Source of the DNA: Bigelowiella natans CCMP2755
Lineage: Eukaryota; Cercozoa; Chlorarachniophyceae
Assembly: GCA_000320545.1 (NCBI GenBank)
Contig: ADNK01001134.1
Span: forward strand, 7,501 to 71,500
Direction of reading: 5' to 3'
DNA: 64,000 nucleotides
Shown here: positions 1 through 10,414 of the stretch, piece after piece
Numbering within the stretch: position 1 is the first letter of the stretch
Layout of the letters: every line of letters starts with the position of its first letter
Notes under the pieces: generated by a model
Told to the model about the DNA's origin: nothing
Database searches by the model: none
What the model saw: only the letters and a program-made list of their open reading frames with translations
Made by a program: the position numbers and the translations under genes

Positions 1-27
1 CTTAAAAGTGATTGGATCAAGCCAGTG

Positions 28-66
28 CATGCATGCATGCATCATCATCATCATCATCATCATCAC
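28..66. repeat. TGCA run followed by (CAT)n microsatellite
   Basis: A short alternating TGCA run and about eight CAT units lie just left of the first visible CLP1 exon, so they are probably inside an intron. Confidence 0.9.
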
Positions 67-73
67 GACACAG

Positions 74-951
74 CAGAGTTAGCTACAATACCTGCGTGCC
101 TTGCTGGAGCTGCTGCGTATCAACCATTAGGTACGATGTGATTGGAAGCCAGCGTTTGTCGATCTCGATGTTGGTCAGAATGAGATAACAATGCCAGGCT
201 GTATTGCTGCAACTCCAGTTGACGAACAAGGTAGTAGTAATAATAATGTCAGTTGATGAACAAGGCAATAATAATAATAATGATGAGGTGGAAAAGTTGG
301 AAGAAGAAGGTGGAGGCTAGAGCAAAAATAAGGCGATAAAATAGAAACATTCGCGTGCCATTAACTCCATGCCTCCTTCTCCTCCTGTTGTTATTGTCGT
401 TGTCGTAATAGTAATAACATGTATATGGGAAGAGTGAAAACCAATGATAACAGTATCTGATCAGTTACTATTACTACTACACTTGGTATAATGGTTAAGA
501 GCTTATCAAAATCAGACATCCTCATCATTATCAATAAACATATTTATACATTTAGTTGGGATTCAATCCAAGTGGAGTGCGCCTTTGGTTTACTACTATG
601 GCCACACATCACCAGCCAAAAACAAAGTAGTAATTTCGTACTAGCATGTTGTTATGAACGAATGATGACAAGCCATGCTGCTAATGCTGCAAACTTGTAG
701 CCATCAATACGATAATGATGATGATAATGATGATAATAATGGGTCGTCATAATCTGCTGCTGCAGGTTAGAACGAAAGTAACAATTGCAGTAGTTATGAA
801 GAAAGAAAATAGTTACTAGCGACGTTAGCAATCAAGAGTATGCAACAAATTAGGAAATCTACACTCGAATATGTGCCAAATTGGCGGACGCAGTTCAGAA
901 GAGGTGTCAGCGTAATGCTAGTGCAAGGTAATAATCTAACAGCACCCAGTG

Positions 952-985
<34 letters not shown>

Positions 986-1298
986 GATTAGTAGTAGTAC
1001 GAGTAGGAGGAGTAGGAGGAGTAGTAGCAACAGTAGGTGGTTGTACAGATGGAGGAGTAGGAGGAGTAGTAGCAACAGTAGGTGGTTGTACAGATGGAGG
1101 AGTAGGAGGAATGGTAGCAGCAGTAGGTGGTTCTACAGATGGAGGAGAAGGAGGAATGGTAGCAGCAGTAGGTGGTTCTACAGATGATGAGTCCATAAAT
1201 GGTGATGGATGGATGGATGGATGGCTGAATGGACGATGAGATATGAAAAACAACATTTCATAGAATGTAGTCACATATTTGATTTGTCTCTTCTTCTT

Positions 1299-1329
<31 letters not shown>

Positions 1330-3010
1330 AGGCACTCCGGAGTGATTATAAACACGAGTGGATGGATTGATGGGGTGGGGCAAGAACTGCTCCTTCGAAT
1401 AGCTAAGGTAGTAGTAGTAGTAGTAGTAGTAGTAGTATCAAGTACGAATATTAGGAGTAGGAGGAGGAGGAGGAGGTACAATGAGAAGGAGGAGGAGGAG
1501 GAGGAGGAGGAGGACATCCAACAGACTTAATAAATAATAAAATTGATTGTAAACAAGTATTACACTGATCATTACAACAGAGTTTCAAGGCAGACGTTGT
1601 GTTGGTTATCGATCATGAAAAGCTTCTAAGTGATCTTAAGAACAGCGAGGAGATGAAGGAGATGGGGACTACAGTGATCAAGTTAGATAAGTCTGGTGGC
1701 GTTGTGTCTCGTAATGCTGATCGAAGGTCGGATCTCAGGGCGGCTAGGATACGATCTTACTTTTATGGCAGGTGGTTGGTTGTTTGTAGAGTCATCACTA
1801 ACAACATATAAACATTTTGCAATGATGAGATCGACCCAGGATGAACAAGTAGACAACAGCAGATTGACTGATTCACCAATGATATCGTGTTAAATTCAAA
1901 GGGGGGGAAAACACCCAATTTTACGCAAAGCACACAAACACGCACAAACACATATATATATTGTATGTGTATGTGTATGTGTATGTGTGTGTGCTCATAT
2001 ACATAATATACACATACGCGCCAATGTAAATTGGCAACCCAGAGATGATCATTTAACACCACTCTTGCTATTATTATTCGACACGACCGCCTCGACATCA
2101 ATATAGATCATTTAACACTCTTGCTATTATTCGACACGACCGCCTCGACATCAATATACTACTCCTATTATTCGACACGACCGCCTCGACATCAATATAC
2201 TCCTCCTCCTCCTCAAAACGACGACGACGACATTTATCGTATTATAACATTATGAGTAGTCTCATTGTTTGTTTTATTACCTTGTTTATGACGTTCACCA
2301 ACATAGCATAAATAATAAGCTTTCCCCGCACGAGAAGGTAATTGTGACAAGAGGTGTTGGTGAGGAAGAGGATGATGATGATGATGATGACAGTAGTAGT
2401 GGAGGTGATGACAATATGAGGAAGATGATGGTTATATTATTGTTTGACACTCTGATGTCATGCATGTATGGCAAATGATGGTTATATTATTGTTTGACAC
2501 TCTGATGTCATGCATGTATGGCAAAACCGCAGGTGATCTCATTCAAAGACGTGTTAGTGTATAGGATGGGGGGTGCCACGCGTGCGCCTGCATCCACCCT
2601 GCCACTTGGTCAGAAGCCAATGTTAGATCCGAACAGAGTCATGAAGATTGGCATTACAGAGCGGTTGAAGAACACCGTACTGGCTGTTTCTTTTGCCAAA
2701 AAACCAGAGGAAATCCTCGAGATCAACATTGCTGGCTTAATATATGTCAAGGTATTATGTAGAAGTGCTAAGTAATCTTTGGGCGAAGAAGTAACTGAGG
2801 AGAGAAAAAAAAGACTGAACAAAGCCTCATAAATCAGCACCTTACTTAACTATCGAATCCAAATTTGAACTTATGCATAACTGATCATCCCACCACTTGT
2901 GTTAGGACGTTGACACCAAGAAACAGAAACTGACGATCTTAGCACCTTCAGCTGGCAATTTGCCACACAGCTTTCTCCTTCTGGGAAGTATCCAATGGTA
3001 TGATTCCTAA
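74..3010 (+). CDS. CLP1: CLP1, mRNA 3'-end processing polynucleotide kinase-like factor (5' truncated by window)
   Basis: CLP1 is the P-loop subunit of the cleavage and polyadenylation machinery and a relative of RNA 5'-kinases. I read eight exons: about 74-130, 556-626, 854-927, 1332-1407, 1581-1771, 2307-2337, 2533-2751 and 2906-3010 (TAA). All seven introns are GT-AG and all phases fit. Recognisable family segments, in order, are APLVYYYGHTSP, KLADAVQKRC, GVIINTSGWIDG, ADVVLVIDHEKL, KSGGVVSRNADRR and IRSYFYG, then the C-terminal domain beginning VISFKDVLVYRMGG and ending SIQWYDS. The Walker A region lies left of the window and is not seen. Exon 6 is only 31 nt. Intron 4 ends in a CTT tract that touches the acceptor. 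Intron 6 (1772-2306) and intron 2 are full of repeats. The gene is tail-to-tail with the E2 gene. Family identity is secure; the exact first visible acceptor (74 or 77) is not. Confidence 0.93.
945..1200. repeat. AGT/GGA-rich microsatellite and ~60-bp imperfect minisatellite in CLP1 intron 3
   Basis: An (AGT)n run is followed by about four imperfect copies of a roughly 60-bp GGAGGA-rich unit containing 'gtaggtggtt..tacagatgga'. It lies inside CLP1 intron 3 (928-1331). Open frames across it encode only Ser/Arg, Val/Gly or Leu runs and are not genes. Confidence 0.88.
1289..1331 (+). repeat. (CTT)n tract abutting a splice acceptor
   Basis: About thirteen CTT units run directly into the AAG acceptor of the CLP1 exon at 1332. 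The microsatellite itself forms the polypyrimidine tract of that intron. Confidence 0.85.
2068..2200. repeat. Three-copy minisatellite in CLP1 intron 6
   Basis: The motif 'ttcgacacgaccgcctcg' plus 'acatcaatata' occurs three times in succession with variable spacers. It is wholly inside intron 6. Confidence 0.88.
2427..2524. repeat. 50-bp tandem duplication upstream of CLP1 exon 7
   Basis: The sequence from 'gatggttatattattg' to 'catgcatgtatggcaaa' occurs twice with a period of 50 bp, just before the acceptor at 2531-2532. Confidence 0.9.
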
Positions 3011-3186
3011 AATTTGACAGTGGGATTGTCCAGAAGCTTGAGCATGAACACGTTTCCATTTAAGAATGTATTTCTACGATTGCACGTAAGGTATTTGTTG
3101 CTGTCGCTGCCCTGGCCAGCTACCTGCCACTTGCCACCTGCCACCTGCGCGCGTTGCGCCTGCTCAGTCGAGCTGCACCGGCAACA

Positions 3187-3278
3187 TTATAGACACGTAA
3201 TATCATATATATATTATATATGCTATTACTTATTATAGACACGTAATATCATATATATATTATATATGCTATTACTTT
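3187..3278. repeat. 46-bp AT-rich tandem duplication
   Basis: 'attatagacacgtaatatc' plus an AT-rich tail is repeated twice with a period of 46 bp, about 180 bp past the CLP1 stop codon. Confidence 0.9.
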
Positions 3279-3299
3279 GTCTATTATCAACTTCTTTCA

Positions 3300-4340
3300 A
3301 CGTTTCATTGTTGCTGTAGCCACAAAGCTAGAAAGCATGATGTAGTAGATGCTAGCATATTGCCACTAGCTAGCTAGAGCATGCAGCAAGCATGCGAATT
3401 TCGTGGCCGGCCTCGTGTGCAGCGCAAGCTAGCAAGCAATGAATCCACGCGAAACTTCGGGTCATGCTCACGCTTTCAAAAAGTGTTCGATTTCGAAGCC
3501 CCACGATGATCAATTCAAATGAGCTAGAAAGCGTTGCAAAACGTCATGACGTGCATGGAACCGCGCGCAACCATGCAATGCGCGATGCTGGCATGGCGCA
3601 CATACGAAACAACTTCGCATTGCACAATTCTAGTAGCTCGCCCAGCGCATTGCACACACAGCTCATACTAAAAGCTGTCCTAGTGCCCGATCACTTGTTG
3701 CGGTGATGCGTGATGCTTGCATGAATTCTAAAACTCTGAACCAGTGAACAGAACCACCTCATCATGCACTCTAGCACTTTCAAGCAAGCAATGACAATGA
3801 CCACTTTGTCCTCGCTGTCTTAGCTCGCTCGCTCAAAACATGTGAAAACCCATGAACAATGATCACCAGGACTAGAGGACGATAAGATTCCCAGTTTCAT
3901 TTGCGCATTTTCGGGCACTTTCGATCGGGCAGTCTAGACGTCTTCGGGCATTCATCAGTCCCATGTGAACAGTTCTAGAGCGTTGGTTACTCACAATGTC
4001 GCTAACGAACAATGGTCCCACACTAGCACGCACCGGTGAAGTGCTCTAGTACTAGCTAGAGCAGTCGATTGCATGGACAAATGAACTAAACATGCAGCAA
4101 GACATCAGATTTCACGCAACTAGGCAATTGAAAAGGGCCAAGTCTAGCTCTGGAGCTGTGTGGTACATTTGGTGCGGAAGTTGAGTTGGACTGCTCTAGT
4201 GCTGTGTCGCTAGCTGCTGTGATGAAAAAACAAACAAATTGCATGCACAGGCTCATCTAGTCTAGTAGTCATGGAGCTGTGGCATCTAGACATGTCCATG
4301 TACCGCCAAAGCAACGAGCAGTGTGGATGAGCTTTTGGTC
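3300..4340. other. Palindrome-rich spacer, CLP1/E2 tail-to-tail
   Basis: No convincing gene is visible. The stretch is dense in self-complementary words: repeated ctagctag around 3366-3380, gcatgc, tctaga, and gtgcat or tgcac forms. Its composition is more even than that of the AT-rich, microsatellite-rich introns around it. Confidence 0.7.
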
Positions 4341-4596
4341 ACACATTAGAGAGCATCACACATGTAACAAATTGCAACAAACGAGAGGAATCGAGTAATT
4401 TTAGAACGTCAATGAATCTAGGAATGCATACGAGTGATGTAGGGTACAATGTGTCTGTCAAGGCAGGTAGCTGCGTACGAAAATTGTTGGTGCGATGCGG
4501 TGCTGCAGCTGCGCACGCGCTATAACGCAATGGATGCTTGTTTAACCACAATATTATCATCAAATAAAGTAGGCGACTAGTTTTATTATATATGGA

Positions 4597-4602
4597 TACA
4601 TA

Positions 4603-4640
<38 letters not shown>
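4597..4640. repeat. (TA)n microsatellite
   Basis: About twenty TA units lie some 60 bp downstream of the E2 stop codon. Confidence 0.95.
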
Positions 4641-4642
<2 letters not shown>

Positions 4643-4702
4643 TTCATCATAATCATATGTAAAAGATAACAGTTAGGTGTAAATGAAATGCTGGATCATG
4701 AT

Positions 4703-5731
4703 CTATCGATCAACTTCCATATCATTAGTTTTCATAGAGCTTGATTTTGCATCGAGGCTTTTAATATCCGCTTCTTTAATCAAGTTTCCTTCGTCCACTT
4801 GTTTTTCTAATTGGAAAAAATGTGATGATGCGATCATTCACTAGATAGCCGTGAAAATGCTACACTTTATCCCTGCTAACTAAAATTATGCTATTATTTC
4901 TCATTCAAGATATATCAATAGGTCTAAATATTTCTGGTACCTATCTCATCCAATCCCCAGCTAAGTTCCACGTGACGCATTACCTGAGATCGAACAAGAA
5001 CAACTGCATTACTCGCAAGCTATCCATCTTGACGATGGAACTAGAATATTTATTAGTTACCTGCCGATGATATGTCGCACGGTCGTTCACAAACATGTCA
5101 GATGCTATTTTATTCGCCGGGGACTTCGTGTTTGGATCAGTAAGGAGAGATTGTATCGAGGTAAGAATTGCCGTTAGGTTCAGCATTGGACTCCACTGAA
5201 TTAATGAATGAATTAACGAATGATCTTAAGAATAATGAATGAAGAACGTATTATGGTGAGAAATGAAAAAGGACATTCTACTCAATAATATAATCTAAAC
5301 CATCTTCATAGTATCGAAAAAGTGTCCTTTTAGTTTTAATATTTTCCGCCCTCCTACCATATTTTGAAGAATGTCCAGGCAGATGTTTCCGTCTTCGTAG
5401 ATATTTGGGTGGAACATTTTTGAGATAAAAATCACCTTTGTTATAATTATTGTTTGTTAAAACCATTAACACGTCCGTTATATTCTCTTCTTCTTCTTCT
5501 TCTTCTTTCTGACCATTTTACTACCTTCGGCGGCTTATTTGGGTACTCATCCGTGAACGTCAAATGAAGGCGGAACACGCCTCCCTCCCACGGTGAATTG
5601 TCTGGACCAAAAATGATGGCGTGCCAGATCATGACAGAGTGCATGTCCGCATAGGCCATAATACCTTGGGGAGAATGTTTTTTAAAATGTTTGTAGTCTC
5701 TCATAAGCCTTCGCCGCACGGGGTTGGACAT
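4703..5731 (-). CDS. RAD6: Ubiquitin-conjugating enzyme E2, RAD6/UBE2A type
   Basis: The product is an E2 that accepts ubiquitin from E1 and, with a RAD18/BRE1-type E3, acts on PCNA or histone H2B. There are five exons, complement of 5525-5731, 5358-5435, 5061-5195, 4941-4983 and 4703-4806, giving 188 aa with every phase consistent. The start is [28 protein letters not shown] and [11 protein letters not shown] follow; the cysteine falls at residue 88, as in human UBE2A, and the HPN motif at 78-80. Next come [18 protein letters not shown] and a final helix ending VELSW. A tail of about 35 residues rich in D, E, K and S follows the core, reminiscent of the longer tail of yeast Rad6. An upstream in-frame codon is not ATG, so MSNP is chosen as the start. 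The gene is divergent from the TSP1 gene. Confidence 0.93.
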
Positions 5732-6927
5732 GGCGACCCCGATCACCAGCGCAGTCGAAGGCGAGAGGTTGGGAAGGGAGAGGAGGAGGATATCGAAAGT
5801 TACTTCTACTTATACTGCATCATTTACGGTAGAAATAATATTTACGATGTATCATCCTTAAACTATGGTCACTACATGTTGCTATGCAGCTGCAGATTTA
5901 GTATGATACATGTGTTTTCAATGATGAATAGAAAAAGGTGGTAATATCTTCGACATCTCGTCTTAATTTTCAATATTTTTTGGCATTGTTACAATGACAA
6001 CAGGTTGGCAATGTTTTCTGGAGGTGCCAAACACACAGTGAAAAACAAATTATTCGAGTCGTATAATAAATACCTCCTATGATATCTATTATATAGAAAC
6101 AATGTGTGTATATGACCTACGACTTAAAATATAATGGAAATATACTAGATATACCACTTATTTATCTTATTTATTATATTTTTAATATTTTGGCTATATC
6201 ACATTTAATCAAATTTTTAATTTCTCGGCTATCCGTTGGGATTTCAGCAAATGTCCGATAGTACCCTTTGTCGGCAAACTATGTCGGAATAGAATGCAGG
6301 GAAAGAATGTCATAATGAGCGTCACTAACCGTAGAATGTGGGAAAAAAGAAGGGTAGAATAAGTTCGTTGGAAAATAAAAGATTTTTGATTATTTGTTAA
6401 AAGTGAAAAAATGGACTGAGAATCTGTGCAGAATAAAAGCGTTTAGAGCTTAATTAAAATAAATTGGCTTCAAATTATTCTGCTTTCTCGCTGAGAAAAG
6501 AGACACCGTTGAATCCCTTCCAGCGAATAACATTAATTATCTCTCAATATTGGCGACTTTATATCCAAATATTGCTCGTATTCATAAAAAATGCTTACCT
6601 TTTCACTTAAATCCGAAATACACCCGGCATTTCGTTTTTCATAATTATGAAGTGCGCGATATAGGTGAAAAAAAATATGTAAGATGTAAGGATGATATAT
6701 CAACATGTAGTAAAACTATTAAAAATATAAACGACATAGAATATAGTTGGACGCTTATTAATTACTGAGGGAAATATATGTTAATATTTGATGAAGAATG
6801 CGAACCGCATCCTGCTTCTTGGCTGACAGGTTGAAAGAATCACAACCCAACAGACACACCCATCTCTACATAGAGTTTGTGAACTAACTGACAAAGACGA
6901 AATACAACCTGTGCCCAAACCAAAGTA
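5732..6927. other. AT-rich head-to-head spacer (E2 / TSP1 protein)
   Basis: This is the AT-rich shared upstream region of two divergent genes. It contains one 72-codon open frame at 6550-6768 with no recognisable motif, rich in Lys, Asn and Ile as random AT-rich sequence would be. No palindrome clusters like those in tail-to-tail spacers are seen. Confidence 0.55.
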
Positions 6928-8065
6928 ATGATCAATACTCTCCTCTTAACCGCGGCCCTGGCGTTCGTGAAGGCTGATGTATCCGAAACAGCTCCCATTG
7001 ACTGTGTAGGAAGTTGGACTGAGTGGGGAGACTGTTCAGTGCCATGTGGATGTGGAATTACGAAAAGACAGTTCAAGATCACCACCGAAAGTTCCAACGG
7101 TGGAAAGACCTGCGATTACGAGGATGGAGAAATGGATGGAAAAGATTGTAAAATCAAAGATTGCCCAATACCTGATATAAGCGAATGGAGTGAATGCAGC
7201 GTTACCTGCGGTAGTAAAGAACAATAATCAACATTTTAATATGAAATATAGTCGATATCATTTAAACTAATTATTGGATCCCATAAAATGAATTTTACAC
7301 AGGTGAAGGAATTCAAACACGTACGATTACATACAAAGACTCCGGTGAAGATGCAGTTGAAATTGAGGAGCCTCGAGAACAGCCCTGCTTCATGGGAACC
7401 TGCTGCGCCGTTGGAAACTTCTCGGAGTGGAGTGAGTGCAGTGCATCCTGCGGGAAAGGCACTCGAACAAGATCAAGGGTTGAGCTGACAGTAAATGGTC
7501 TCGGCTGCCCTGATTTGACTGAAACCGAGGACTGCCAGATTGCAGAATGCCCTGTTGAAAACGCTGCCCAAGCGGATACCGTGTGCTCGAAGACCGAACT
7601 GTCTTCTGACTTGCTTGAAAGTGAAACATCATGCATGACTGCCGATACTTCTGTTTGCTTAAAGACTTGTAAGGGTATCGATGAATGCAAGGTAAATCCC
7701 TTAATTTGAATTTACTAAATTTTAAAATGAATAACCTCGGTTGACGTTTTTCGTAGGGTTTCGATGAAAAGGATGGAAGATGCTGCTTTTTCTCTGAATC
7801 CTTAGAAGAACCACGCTACGAAGCCAGCAGTGGCTCCAGTTGCTACATTCTGAACGATGAAGCTGCACCTGAGAAGGAGGCCTCAGATTTTTTTAATCTG
7901 GGAGCTCTTTCTGGTACCGTCATCATAGGTCTAGTAGTTGCAGTTGGCCTTTCGGGGATGCTTAGCGGTGCTTCTGAAAGCGGAGGAATCTCGAAGATTC
8001 TCGCAACACCAGTTGCTAGTCGAACCCCGGATAGTAAAATTGACCAACCCACTCCAGGTATGTAG
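6928..8065 (+). CDS. Thrombospondin type-1 repeat, single-pass membrane protein
   Basis: There are three exons, 6928-7210, 7303-7691 and 7757-8065 (TAG), giving 326 aa with all phases matching. It opens with a signal peptide (about residues 1-17, MINTLLLTAALAFVKA). Cys-rich thrombospondin type-1 modules follow: SWTEWGDCSVPCGCG, SEWSECSVTCG (split by intron 1) and FSEWSECSASCGKGTR, each with the W-x-x-W or W-S-E-C pattern followed by CG. A further Cys-rich segment follows. The hydrophobic stretch VIIGLVVAVGLSGML near residue 265 is a transmembrane segment, leaving a short cytoplasmic tail ending PTPGM. A cell-surface adhesion or extracellular-matrix role is an inference from the TSP1 modules. 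The ligand is unknown. Confidence 0.88.
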
Positions 8066-8330
8066 GAGTTGAAATCTTCGAGTGAGGACTGGAATGTAGT
8101 ATAGTTGTGAAGTCCGAGAACCGTTTTATGATAGATAATAGCTTGCGCATTGAGTGTAAGGAAAAATTGTAGCATATTCACTAGTTTGCCTTAGTTTGTG
8201 GTGTTGAAGCTTAAATCCATTCAGTTTCACTGGTAATGATGGTCATGTCATTGTGATGAACACGTTAAATTTGTTAATTTTGGAAAATTGCGCATTATTC
8301 AAACCTTAAAAAGTTGGTACTTGCAACTGC
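8066..8330. other. 3' flank of TSP1 gene
   Basis: AT-rich sequence probably includes the 3'UTR. No gene is seen. Confidence 0.4.
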
Positions 8331-9080
8331 TTATGGAGTCCAGCATCAAAATCCTCTTGATCAGCCATTCCATCGTGATCGATGTGCACATTGGCTATGT
8401 TGGCCTTAAAATGAACTCATGTCATCAGATTCTAGTACACATTGATCGGTGCGTGACCAAAACTTGCACATCCGTCCAGTCAGTGTGCATGCTAGCTAGC
8501 TAGACTTGCAACGAAAACCGAACATGACAATGCAATTTCCTCGCAGCACGCAACCATTCCATTGGAGGCGAATTGTTGAATCTAGCTTGCTAGGTTGCTG
8601 CAATCGAACATGCATGAACAGTTTTTGCTGTGCTGTGCTAATGCGTGTGTTCCATGATCCATGGTGATGCACATGTGCCATGACAGGCACACGACGTGCT
8701 GTGCACGATCGACGACCATCATTTCCATTCACAAATCATTCCAATCTAGGAATGGTGAAAAAAAAACTGTCATGCATTTGGCAAATGCCATGCTCTGGTT
8801 TGGTTTGAATGAAGCGCATGTCAATTCATTGCGAACCACTGGAAACGACTGGACGAGTCAATGGGAATGCAATGGACATGGATGTGCATCGCATCGTGTC
8901 CACAGCTGCAGAGCTAATCGTGAGACCGCCGATCGGCAGATTGATCAGGCTAGCGAGCAGGGCTGGCAATGACGAAGCAACGAATGTCCACAAACCACAA
9001 ATGAAGGTTGCTGCGGGCCGGCCCAATCCTTTCCTGGTTGTTTCCCCAAGTTCGCAGTGCGAGCTGGGTTCCTGCCGAGG
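8330..9080. other. Palindrome-rich spacer downstream of TSP1 gene
   Basis: The same word composition as the spacer at 3300-4340: gcatgctagctagctag near 8489-8503, tctagcttgctagg, catgcatg, gtgcac and cacatgtgc. No gene is supported. The spacer is head-to-tail (TSP1 gene, then methyltransferase). Confidence 0.65.
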
Positions 9081-9704
9081 CACAGATCAACCATGGACAC
9101 GTAGAAAATTGACATTTTGCGACCCATTTGAATGTTTTTGCCTTGGTGAGAAAGAAAGGAAGAAAAGGGTTCTTGTGATTTCCATCAATTTGGTTTCCAT
9201 CGATCTCATTGGTTGAACTCGGTCACCGAAGAGGGAGAAGAAGGTCAGACGGAAACTTCTAAGCCTAATTTTAAAAAGTAACCCAGATTGGATTATGCGT
9301 CAACCACAGAACATATGTCGCATGATAAAATCGCATCATTTTCTCGTTTGCAACTACAATTGGAAAGGCTTACTACTTCTTTTTCTTGGAAAGTTCGCCA
9401 ACGACGAAAACCACAACGATCAAGATCCCCATCCCCACAGCAAATAATTCAAAAGAAAACAGCCCCTCACACTACTGGCATATCTACTCGACTGTAATAC
9501 CAATATGGTTATATTTTACGTTTCCTTTCATTAAAAACACATGCTTGTTACTAATCCACACAGTACTGGTAACGACGGTGCAAGTACTAATGTCAGCCGT
9601 ATCCCAGAACGACGATGACGACGTTAAGAATAGCGGTATAATGATTGATGTACTAGCATTCCAAAACTCACTGTCATCACTCTATCCTCCTGACTACAAC
9701 AGAG

Positions 9705-10064
9705 AACCCTGAGTGGGCAAAGAAGAGCTTAAGGAAAAAGTGCGAGTGCGAGCTTTGCAAGTCAGGGAAGGTGCGTCCACTAATTGTTGTGAATTTGCAG
9801 GTCCCCATTCTGCATGGGAAATACAACACCGTCTTTAGATATTTGAGTCGATATGATCTACAGGCAACATCTCATAATGATGACTCCCATGACCAGAGCT
9901 TAAACCAGAAAATCACTGTTGCTGGTGTTGATTTGCGTTTAATCGGTAGTTTACTTAGTAAATATTGTAGAATAAAACTGTCTTTGTCACTGTCCAAGTG
10001 AGTAAGTTAGTAAACAAAATATAATTCATGTGTATTATGTTTTACATATTTATATTCTTTATGA

Positions 10065-10106
<42 letters not shown>

Positions 10107-10371
10107 TGTGACGAACTACATCTTGGGTGACACACCTGTAATATCTTCCTCCCCTCTCACCATTTTTTGGTAAGTATGCACTAAGCACGATTGAGCAGGG
10201 TTCAAGTTAATTATATGCTATCACTACTAATACTAATACTACGTCGTGGTGGTAACGAGACTACTTTAATGTTTGTAAGGCGGAACGACAAAATGTGCTC
10301 GGACGATGATTAGGTAGTTGTGTTGAGAGATGGCCAGTAGCAACCACCAACTACTCCCACTGCTACTACCA

Positions 10372-10414
<43 letters not shown>

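Noticed and set aside
794-1075. Leu-rich open frame on the - strand
   Set aside because: Microsatellite translation overlapping a confirmed CLP1 exon.
936-1517. Long open frames of Ser, Val/Gly or Leu on both strands
   Set aside because: They are translations of AGT/GGA/CTT repeats inside CLP1 introns; CLP1 exons on the + strand explain the region.
8809-9216. 135-codon + strand frame in the TSP1/methyltransferase spacer
   Set aside because: It lies in palindrome-rich spacer, overlaps frames of similar length on the other strand, and shows no domain.
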